Below the pieces are notes generated by a model, which was not told the origin of the DNA, made no database searches, and saw only the letters and a list, made by a program, of their open reading frames with translations. From NCBI GenBank assembly GCA_937995275.1, contig CALKKN010000217.1:1-8661 (forward strand): 8,661 nucleotides of DNA, read 5' to 3'. Positions 1-6,500 of this stretch are shown here, one piece after another. Made by a program: the position numbers and the translations under genes. How positions within the stretch are numbered: position 1 is the stretch's first letter; each line of letters starts with the position of its first letter. Source of the stretch: an uncultured Lysobacterales bacterium (GTDB lineage Bacteria; Pseudomonadota; Gammaproteobacteria; Xanthomonadales; SZUA-36).

Positions 1-28
1 CGGTCGCCGGCATAATTCAGCGCCAGCA
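1..28. repeat. Direct repeat copy A at the window edge, 99-base period
   Basis: Bases 1-17 (CGGTCGCCGGCATAATT) recur exactly at 100-116, and the match continues to base 28 with only two mismatches (18 and 21). The offset of 99 bases is 33 codons, so on the minus strand both copies encode LALNYAGD in the same frame. Copy A falls where the fourth membrane helix of the proton-channel protein should run on, so it is either a real in-frame duplication or a misjoined contig end. Confidence 0.85.
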
Positions 29-644
29 GGGTGGTGGAAAAGGCAACGCCAAGACGCTCGGTCACCTGGTACAACATATCTGCGCTTTCCACGTTGGCCC
101 GGTCGCCGGCATAATTGAGGGCCAGCATAATGCCGATCACGGTACCGATAAATCCCAGCGAAGGGATCACCCAGGTGATGTAGCGGATGATGTTGTAACG
201 CAGGTCGATCTCGTGCAGGTACAACTCGAGGCTGGAATTGAGCAAGGAGTTGGTCTGGTCGGCCGAATGACTGATGTTGAAGCCGAGCACGCACCGCTCG
301 ATCAGGCGCGGGACGAAGCAGGTTTCGCGATGCTTGCTGCTGCGCACTTTCTGGTAGATCGGCGTGAGGTCGTCCCCCGGACGGAGCACCGTCTCCTCGT
401 CTTCCGGCAGGTAGTTACGGTCGATCTGGCTCTCCTCCAACCGGCCGGCGCGCCACCGGATGGAAAGCTCGCCGAGTCCGGCGAAAAAGGCCAGCCACAG
501 GATGTTCTGCACCGTCAGCGGCCAGGTCGAGCGGTTGATGTCCAGCAGGATAGCGGCCCCGGATGGCGGCAGGATTCGCGCGAGCAGGGCGATCACGACA
601 ATCGCGGTGACCAGGCTGACGAACAATGTGATGAGTCGCGTCAT
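1..644 (-). CDS. MotA/TolQ/ExbB-family proton-channel subunit, 3' end beyond window
   Basis: This is probably the inner-membrane A-type subunit of a proton-driven motor. The gene reads leftward from the ATG at 644-642 and runs off the left edge after 214 residues with no stop. Hydrophobic helices lie at about residues 3-25 and 42-60. A polar cytoplasmic stretch of about 85 residues follows, then a third helix at about 155-176 with the family signature LGFIGTVIGI (G167-T168), and the start of a fourth, LGVAFSTTLLAL (about 198-209). A four-helix layout is as in MotA; TolQ and ExbB have three helices. The gene begins 19 bases after the FHA gene, so the two are probably cotranscribed; AGGAA lies upstream at a rather long spacing. 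Odd: the last visible residues, NYAGD, repeat residues 177-181 where helix four should continue (see the repeat entry). Family assignment is firm; motor function is inferred. Confidence 0.85.
   Translation of the reverse strand, partial: MTRLITLFVSLVTAIVVIALLARILPPSGAAILLDINRSTWPLTVQNILWLAFFAGLGELSIRWRAGRLEESQIDRNYLPEDEETVLRPGDDLTPIYQKVRSSKHRETCFVPRLIERCVLGFNISHSADQTNSLLNSSLELYLHEIDLRYNIIRYITWVIPSLGFIGTVIGIMLALNYAGDRANVESADMLYQVTERLGVAFSTTLLALNYAGD
100..127. repeat. Direct repeat copy B within the proton-channel gene
   Basis: This is the internal partner of the repeat at 1-28, encoding residues 174-182 of the proton-channel protein on the minus strand. This copy sits directly after the GTVIGI signature helix, a normal place for a short periplasmic or interfacial loop, so it is the likelier original of the two. 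Confidence 0.85.
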
Positions 645-663
645 GTTTTTCGGCAATTCCTGT

Positions 664-1125
664 CTAGCGGTCTTCCTCGATATCCCCGGTCTCCGGATTC
701 CGGCGCGGGTGCTCCAGCACGATGCGCGGCTTCGCCGACTCCAGCGCCCACTGGTCGAACATCAGGGGCTTGCCGCGGACCGCGTAGCCCTCGCGCAGGC
801 GTACCCGGGCGCGCTCGCCGAACAACGCCACGAGCCTGTCCAGCGGCACCTCGCGATCCCCGCAGCGGATGCGGTCCTGGGTGCCGAGAATCACTTTCCG
901 GACCCTGATCCATCGCCCGTTACGATGCAGGAAAGTGCCGTTGCTGGACTCTGCGTCCTGCACCGCCAGGAATCCTTCCGGGGTGGCCTGCACGGTCGCG
1001 TGCAGGCGCGAGACCGAGTCGCTGTCCAGCACGACGTGACAGTCGGCGCCACGGCCGATGGTTCGGGTCTCATGGTTCGTCACGCCGCTATGATACATTG
1101 TATTTTTGTTCGATACGGTGGCCAT
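664..1125 (-). CDS. FHA-domain protein (phosphothreonine reader)
   Basis: A cytoplasmic protein of 153 residues whose FHA domain would bind a phosphothreonine peptide. All hallmark residues are present: G24-R25 in TIGRG, S39 and H42 in SRLHA, and N62-G63 in SSNGTF; the domain ends near residue 95. A basic and acidic tail of about 58 residues follows, ending IEEDR, with no family I recognise. There is no membrane segment. The start chosen is ATG at 1125-1123, which overlaps the start of the rightward gene at 1124. ATG at 1098 or GTG at 1083 would also keep the GR motif, and none has a convincing Shine-Dalgarno sequence. An open frame continues upstream to 1401 but is antisense to the rightward gene and low-complexity. 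The proton-channel gene begins 19 bases downstream, so the two probably act together, FHA recruiting the channel to a phosphorylated partner or the reverse. That link is inferred from position. Confidence 0.9.
   Translation of the reverse strand: MATVSNKNTMYHSGVTNHETRTIGRGADCHVVLDSDSVSRLHATVQATPEGFLAVQDAESSNGTFLHRNGRWIRVRKVILGTQDRIRCGDREVPLDRLVALFGERARVRLREGYAVRGKPLMFDQWALESAKPRIVLEHPRRNPETGDIEEDR
1093..1103. promoter_or_regulatory. Perfect palindrome in the AT-rich island between divergent starts
   Basis: ATACA-T-TGTAT is a perfect inverted repeat with a one-base centre. It sits in the only AT-rich stretch (about 1087-1111) between the divergent FHA and FHA-like genes. TATGAT (1089-1094, plus strand) and TACAAT (1102-1097, minus strand) resemble -10 boxes that overlap the palindrome, but neither has a good -35 box. 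It could be an operator or a divergent promoter core. If the FHA gene starts at 1125, the site lies inside its coding region. Confidence 0.35.
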
Positions 1126-1537
1126 GATTTTTCGTAAAAAGAAAGCCCCTTCGCCGTCGGGCGGTCGGCCCGTGCTGCGCGGCCGCGGCGATTCGGGCCC
1201 AGGCGCGAAGGCGGGCGGCCCGGGCGGCGACAATCCGCTGGCGCGCCGCTTTCGGCCGGACGCGGAGCCAGCCACTGTGGACCTCGCCGATCCGGCCCGG
1301 TTCCATGAGCCGCCCGCGAAGGAAAGCCCGAACACGGCGCCTCTGAGCACCGACCCCGAGAGTCTCGGACGCATCATCAGCCGCGATCCGGCCACCGGCA
1401 AGTTCTACGTCCACCCCGGCACCGCGGACTGCCCGGTGGTGCTGGAACACGAAACCGTCCACGCGCCCACTGAACTGCGACGCGGCGACACGATACGGGT
1501 GGGGGACGCCGAGTTCAGGCTGCTCGGGCCGTCGTAG
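1124..1537 (+). CDS. Small protein with disordered N-terminus and degenerate FHA-like C-terminus
   Basis: This predicts 137 residues beginning MIFRKKK. Residues 4-80 are rich in Gly, Pro, Arg and Ala and look disordered. Residues 84-135 resemble the second half of an FHA beta-sandwich: a short GKFYV strand, PVVLEHETVHAP where FHA domains carry a variant of 'vNG..v', then the typical L118-R-R-G-D-T-I-R-V-G strand turn and EFRLLG. The SxxH and NG residues that contact phosphothreonine are absent, so it should not bind phosphopeptides in the usual way. No signal peptide or membrane helix is seen. Codon use is strongly GC-ending in this frame, which supports a real gene over the antisense frames. 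The ATG at 1124 was chosen over a TTG at 1106. It is divergent from the intact FHA gene and may be its decayed paralogue or a scaffold; FHA-like is a moderate-confidence call. Confidence 0.75.
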   Translation: MIFRKKKAPSPSGGRPVLRGRGDSGPGAKAGGPGGDNPLARRFRPDAEPATVDLADPARFHEPPAKESPNTAPLSTDPESLGRIISRDPATGKFYVHPGTADCPVVLEHETVHAPTELRRGDTIRVGDAEFRLLGPS

Positions 1538-1541
1538 CGAG

Positions 1542-1557
1542 CGGCACCGGAATGCCG
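1542..1557. other. Short inverted repeat between convergent genes
   Basis: CGGCA (1542-1546) pairs with TGCCG (1553-1557) around a six-base loop, with an outer GAG/CTC pairing possible at 1539-1541 and 1561-1563. It lies in the 40 bases between the end of the FHA-like gene and the end of the second VWA gene. No T-run follows on either strand, so it is not a standard intrinsic terminator; it may only weakly separate the two transcripts. Confidence 0.25.
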
Positions 1558-1577
1558 TGGCTCGCGAGACTCCCCTG

Positions 1578-2516
1578 TCACTCGGCCAATGCTAGAAAAC
1601 CGCCGGCATTCGCCCGCGCCAGCGATTCCATGAATTCGACGGTACCGCGGTATTTGAAGTATTCGCCGATCGTCACCGCGTGGATTTCCTTGCCCCGGGT
1701 ATTCGACACCGTGATGCTGCGTATCAGGCGGCTGGGTGACAGGCCCGCGTTGAAAGCCGGGTTGGGCAGACCGTCGCTGATCAGGACGATGGCATCAGCC
1801 GGACTCTGAAAAGCCTGTTCAAACGCGCTGAGGAGGGGCGCCGAACCCTGGAACCGGCCCTGGAGGCCGCCCAGGAAGGCCTTCGCTGCGGCCCGGCTGC
1901 GAGGGTTCATGTCGACGAGGCTGCCGTCGGCCGGCCAGCGGAAAAAGCGGGGTCCGGCATCCTGCTGCTGGAAGCCGAGGATGGCGAACCGGTAGCCGGT
2001 CTGCAGCGATTCCATGGCGCGGACCACGGTGCGTGTCACCAGGTCCTCGTGGCTGGCGAGAAACCGGTTCATATCCACCAGGAACAGGATGCGCTTCTTG
2101 TCGGTCTTCAGCCCCAGGAACCGGAAAGTCACCTGGTTGCTCCCCTCTTCGTCCGGCGTGACCACCGGGCTTGGCGGAGGGGGTGGCGGCTGATCCAGAC
2201 GGGCCTGCTGTTCCGCCTCCAGAGTCTCCAGTTCGCTGGAGACAATCTCGTGTTCCGCCTGCAGCCGCTGGTGCCGGGTCTGGGCCGCCAGCATCTCTTC
2301 GAGCAGGTCCCGGCTGCCTTCCTCGGTTTCCTGCAGCAGCGCTTCGGTCTTGCCGGCCAGCTCCTCGAGGTATTCGAGGTCACCCTGCGAGCGGACTTCT
2401 TTCTGGTAATCCGGCATCAGGATGATGCTGATGACGATAAACGCCCCCATCGCCGACGCGAACAGGTCGATCGCCGACAGTGAATACACCTCGAATGTGC
2501 GCCGGCGCGACCTCAC
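1578..2516 (-). CDS. TM-coiled-coil-VWA protein with ruined metal site (VWA paralogue 2)
   Basis: A membrane-anchored protein of 312 residues, paralogous to its upstream neighbour. It has a single helix at about 13-34 starting SAIDLFASAMGAFI (Asp17), a charged coiled coil at about 38-108, six prolines at 110-115, and a VWA-fold domain from about 129 to the end. The MIDAS is degenerate: the DxSxS motif reads D148-M-N-R-F, so both serines are lost, and the threonine loop reads GSAPLL where the paralogue has GSTPTH. Only D148 and the SDG aspartate D248 remain, so divalent-metal-dependent binding is unlikely and a structural or partner role is more likely. The start is GTG at 2516, whose GTGA overlaps the stop of the upstream gene and lies behind a G-rich stretch (GTGGGGG), showing translational coupling. 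An open frame continues upstream to 2864 but is antisense-free overlap with the neighbour gene and is rejected. Asp17 suggests a MotB/ExbD-like proton helix; that is inferred. Confidence 0.88.
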   Translation of the reverse strand: MRSRRRTFEVYSLSAIDLFASAMGAFIVISIILMPDYQKEVRSQGDLEYLEELAGKTEALLQETEEGSRDLLEEMLAAQTRHQRLQAEHEIVSSELETLEAEQQARLDQPPPPPPSPVVTPDEEGSNQVTFRFLGLKTDKKRILFLVDMNRFLASHEDLVTRTVVRAMESLQTGYRFAILGFQQQDAGPRFFRWPADGSLVDMNPRSRAAAKAFLGGLQGRFQGSAPLLSAFEQAFQSPADAIVLISDGLPNPAFNAGLSPSRLIRSITVSNTRGKEIHAVTIGEYFKYRGTVEFMESLARANAGGFLALAE

Positions 2517-3442
2517 CTCGAAACCCCCACGAAATCGCCGCCGCTCTGCCGCGCCAGCGTCTGCAGGAACATCACCAGCCCACGGTTCTGGGTGTAGTCG
2601 CCGATGGCGACCGTGTGGATTTCCTTTTCTTCGAAACGGTTCAGGCCGGCGATGTCCTGCAGGATGAACCCCGGGGCGTTGTCGGGTTCGCCGTCGCTCA
2701 TCAGGATGATCGCGTCCGCCGGATACTGCATGGCGGACAGGATCGCGTAATGGGTGGGCGTGGAGCCTGCGAAGCGGCGCGCCAGCGACAGTGTGAACTC
2801 GCGCGCCGCGCTCAGGTTGGCCGGGTTCGCCTGCACCAGGCCGCTCCGGTCCGGATACGCCCACAGTACCGGCGACGGGTTGCCCTGGTAGCCGATGATG
2901 GCGAATTCATTGCTTTCGTCCAGCGGCTCGAGAACTTCCAGCACCGACTTGATCATCAGGTCCGTGTAGGAGAGCATGCTGCCGGACATGTCAACCACGA
3001 TCACGAATGACTTGGCCTCGGTCGCCAGGCCCAGTATCGAAAACTCCACCCCGGCCACCAGCGCCTCCGGTTCGGGTTCCTCGATGATCTCTTCGACGGG
3101 TTCGGGCGCGATCACCGGTTCCTCGGCCAGTTGCGTCTTGATATCGGCCATCCGCCGCTGGATGCGGGAGATGGCCGTATCGATACCCCGGTTGGCCTCG
3201 TTCAGGTCCTGTATCTCGCTTTGCGCGATCTGCTGGTCCGCCAGGAGGTCGGCGATCTCCCCGGACAATAACCGCCGCCGCTCCTGGATTTCCTGCGTGC
3301 GGGAGAAGGCGTCGTCGCTGCCCGCGTTACGGTAGAACGGGAACAGGATCATGACCAGCAGAATGAACGCACCCAGCGCCGATGCGAACAGGTCGATCGC
3401 GGAGGTCGTAAAGACGGTTGTTTCTCGGCCGGGTCTGCGCAT
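2513..3442 (-). CDS. TM-coiled-coil-VWA protein with intact MIDAS (VWA paralogue 1)
   Basis: A predicted single-pass inner-membrane protein of 309 residues with the bulk in the periplasm. A short basic N-terminus precedes the helix at about 14-36 (SAIDLFASALGAFI, Asp17). A coiled coil runs from about 44 to 107, followed by an acidic Pro/Glu linker (109-126) and a VWA domain from about 131 to the end. The MIDAS is complete: D151-M-S153-G-S155, T228 in GSTPTH, and D250 in MSDGEP, so it should bind Mg or Mn and a protein ligand. The helix, with its early Asp and small residues, resembles the proton-carrying helix of MotB, ExbD and ZorB, and VWA replaces their peptidoglycan-binding domain. It is first in a two-gene unit with its degenerate paralogue (4-base overlap). 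The ATG at 3442 has no clear Shine-Dalgarno. The VWA call is firm; the motor-subunit role is inferred from the helix and from the nearby channel gene. Confidence 0.92.
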   Translation of the reverse strand: MRRPGRETTVFTTSAIDLFASALGAFILLVMILFPFYRNAGSDDAFSRTQEIQERRRLLSGEIADLLADQQIAQSEIQDLNEANRGIDTAISRIQRRMADIKTQLAEEPVIAPEPVEEIIEEPEPEALVAGVEFSILGLATEAKSFVIVVDMSGSMLSYTDLMIKSVLEVLEPLDESNEFAIIGYQGNPSPVLWAYPDRSGLVQANPANLSAAREFTLSLARRFAGSTPTHYAILSAMQYPADAIILMSDGEPDNAPGFILQDIAGLNRFEEKEIHTVAIGDYTQNRGLVMFLQTLARQSGGDFVGVSR

Positions 3443-3499
3443 GGATTACCGCACGCTATCAAAAACCCCACCGAGCGGCAATTGGCACCATCATGCGGG

Positions 3500-3528
3500 T
3501 TGACCTGCCCGCTGTCCCCCGTTATCAA
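3500..3528 (+). promoter_or_regulatory. Candidate sigma-70 promoter for the TPR-CHAT gene
   Basis: TTGACC (3500-3505, five of six to consensus) and TATCAA (3523-3528, four of six) are 17 bases apart, in the 92-base divergent gap between the VWA and TPR-CHAT genes. Transcription would begin about seven bases after the -10 box, at about 3535, which is the first base of the chosen ATG. That suggests a leaderless message and fits the absence of a Shine-Dalgarno there. Confidence 0.45.
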
Positions 3529-3534
3529 TGTCGC

Positions 3535-6500
3535 ATGACGAAGGTCGTGCCAAAGGTCGGTGCCCTGTTGTTCGTCGTGCTCCTGCTGAGCCTGCCGAAG
3601 CCGGGTGGCGCGGCGGGCTCAGGCGCGCCGGGCGACCCGGCCGAGTACATGTTTTACCAGTATCCGGACGTTGCGCTGGTGGTGAAAGTCGACGTTGCGG
3701 AGGCGGAATTTTCGATGCGCATCCTCGGGCCCGACGCTGCACTGCTCGCGGAAGCCGGCGTGCCCGGCCGCCGACTGGGCCCGATTTTTCAGTACCTGGC
3801 TCCTGATGACCTGCCGCGCCAGCTCATGATCGAGGTGACGCCCGGGCGACCATTGCCCCGGTCGGCGATCGCCATGCAGGTGATCCAGCTGGATTTCGGC
3901 GACCCCAACGCCGACGCCCTGGCCCGTGCTTACCGCCTGTTTTCCACCGGCACGAAAACCGCTCATGGCGGCGACGCCAATACCTGGGTGGTCAAGACTT
4001 ACTCACTGCGCGATGCCGCGCAGAACTTCGCCGCCCTGGGCATGGAGGAGATGCGGCTCTGGTCAGACTACTTCGCGGCGCTCCTTATGCTGCATCGGCT
4101 CGGAGACCGGTTGAGCGCCGTGGAGTTTGCCAGGGAGATTCAGCGGGCTGCAGCGCGCGCCGGATTCGACCGGGTCGAACTCGCGGCGCTGGTGCTGGAG
4201 GGCGACGCGCTGATGGAACTCATCGAAGGTAGCGAACCTCAGCAATCGCGCAGCTATTTCGAGCGGGCCCGTACCGTTTTTGCCGGGATTGCGGATCGGG
4301 CAGGGCGGCAGCAGTACGCCGGCGAGCAGGGCCGCGCGCTTTACCGCATGGGGCAGGTGCTGGAGCGGGAGGGCCGGCCCGAGGAGGCGCTGGACATGTA
4401 CAGCCGGGCGATCGAAGTCACCGTCAGCGCCGGAGCCCCAGATCTGCTGACGCAGTTGCGCAACGCGTCCGCGGCACTGCAGGAGGCGCTCGGCCGAACG
4501 GCGGGCGCCATCGAAATGCTCGATCAGCTCGCCGCGGAGCTGGCGGAGGGTGAACTCGACGACACGGCTTTGGAGTTGGCTGACGGACTGGCCGACAAAG
4601 GGCGCCTGCTCAATAACAACTACCGTTACGCCGAGGCCGTCGCCGAACTGGCCCGTGCGCTCGAACTGCAGCAGAGCGCTCCGCGGCCCCGGCCCTGGGG
4701 TCCGACCGGACTGGAACTCGCGTGGTCCCTGTACTCGATGGGTGAAGCCGAGGCTGCTGCCGCCCTGATACGGGAGTCCCTGCCGCGCACACCGCTGCAG
4801 GACAACCGGGAACTGCTCGCCCGGGCCTACGGCAGTCTCGCGCGGATCAGCCTGGCACGCGGCAATTTCGGGGAAGCCGGGGAAGCTCGCCGGCGGCAGG
4901 CGGACTTGACGGAGGAGGGAACGGCAGAGGCGAACCTGCTGTTCCACATGGCCGCGGATGCCCGTCTGCGGTCCGGTTCGGGGTCCGCGGAAGCGGAGCG
5001 GCTGTTGCGGCGCAGCCGACAGTCCGCCGCGGCCGCGGGTGACCTCCTGGCGGAGCAGCGGGCCGGCCTCCAGCTCTGCCTGCTGACAATGGAGCGAGAC
5101 CGGACTGCCACCTGTTCCGGAGCGGAAAGTGACTTGCTTTACAAGGCGTTGCGCGAGGCGGGCCTGCCCAGGCTGGCAGTGGAAGCGGCTCTCGCGCGTT
5201 CAGGCATTCTGCGGAGTCAGGGCAAGACCGGTGCCGCCTGGCAGGAGATGGACGGTCTGCTCGAGGATCTGTACTGGCTGCGACAGGCGCTGCCCGGGGT
5301 GCTGGGCGCCTGGTACGTGGAGCATCGCGCCTCGATATACCGGGATTACCTGGCGATTGCTGTCGCGGTTGCCGGGCCACCGCCGCGGGGAAGCGGCAAT
5401 GCCGCTGGGCCATTGCTGGCGCTGGAGCGCGTCCGCATGCTGGAGGCGACCGGTGCCCTGCGGGCGGAAGACCGGTACCTCGAAGCTGCGTCGGAGGATA
5501 AGCTGCGCAGCCTGCTGGCGCGCCGGGAGGCCGTGGCCCGCTCCGGAAGCGCGGCTCTGGGGGGCGAGGCGCGTCATGCGCTGGCCGCCGCTCGCCGCGA
5601 CTGTCGGGGGTGCGGCGCACCGGAACGGGGTCTGATGACAGCGGAGCAACTCGAGTCGCTGCTGGCCGGCCTGGGGCGCACGGAAGCGGTCCTCGCATAC
5701 GATTTTTCCGGCTCCACGGCACGCGCCTTGTTGGCGGGCCGCAGCGGGGTTCGGATCGTGGAGCTGTCCCGTTCCTCGGAGTTGAGCGACGGCCTGGCGG
5801 CGCTGCGCGAGGAAGTGGTACGGGACCCGGGGCCCGGGGTGCAGGGACGGCTGGATTCCCTGGGACAGAAGTTGCTGGCACCGCTGGGAGACGCGCTGCC
5901 GCAGCGCGTCTACCTGCTGCTGGCCGGCCCCCTGCAGGGCATCCCGTTCGATGCCTTGCGGCTGGGCGGAAGATTTCTGGCAGATCGGCACCAGGTGGTC
6001 AACCTCGCCGGGCTGTCGGCGCTCGCGCGCCGAGGGGTGGCCATGGCCCCGGGTTACCGGGATCACGTATTTCTGGCCGGTGATCCCCGCCGGGAACGGG
6101 ACCCCTTCAGCCTGGAAGTCGTCATCTCGCCGGAAGTTGCCGCCGTCACGGACGCATTCGTCGGGCCCGGCCTGCACGTCGTCCAGGGCCTCGCGCTGCA
6201 GAAGGACGAATTTCTGGACGATCGATTCACCGGTGCGGCGCTGATCCACCTTGCGGCGCCGGGCAGGCTGGAACTGACGTCTCCCGATCGATCGTACCTG
6301 ACGCTGTCCGGCGGCACCGGGATCAGTCCCGAGAACACGCTGTCGCCGGCAGAAGTTCGTGCCTTCGACCTGGCGGCGAGCCTGGTTGTGTTGAGCCGTA
6401 CGGTTGCAGTGGGTGAGTGCGGCTCCGCCGTGTGCAGCCGGATGCCCATGGTCGCCGAATTCCTGGATGCAGGGGCCGCCTCCGTGCTGGTGTCCCTGTG

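Noticed and set aside
1..644. Flagellar MotA or a Zorya ZorA
   Set aside because: The GTVIGI helix fits the wider MotA/TolQ/ExbB family, but no flagellar, chemotaxis or ZorC-E genes are seen and the visible B-type candidates carry VWA, not OmpA-like, domains.
213..1137. Long rightward open frames at 213-908 and 460-1137
   Set aside because: They are antisense to the channel and FHA genes, which show clear family motifs; the frames are a by-product of high GC content.
1126..1401. N-terminal extension of the FHA gene to 1401 (245 residues)
   Set aside because: The extra 92 residues are low-complexity Arg/Pro/Gly and antisense to a rightward gene with better codon use; the FHA motifs begin after the ATG at 1125.
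2171..2190. C/G-rich run in the second VWA gene as a repeat or slippage site
   Set aside because: It encodes the proline linker (residues 110-115) using mixed codons and both flanks stay in frame.
2517..2864. N-terminal extension of the second VWA gene to 2864 (428 residues)
   Set aside because: It lies wholly inside the upstream VWA gene on the same strand in another frame, while GTG at 2516 gives a helix-first protein matching its paralogue and a classic GTGA overlap.
3418..3534. N-terminal extension of the TPR-CHAT protein upstream of 3535
   Set aside because: It would overlap the divergent VWA start and bury the signal peptide inside the protein.
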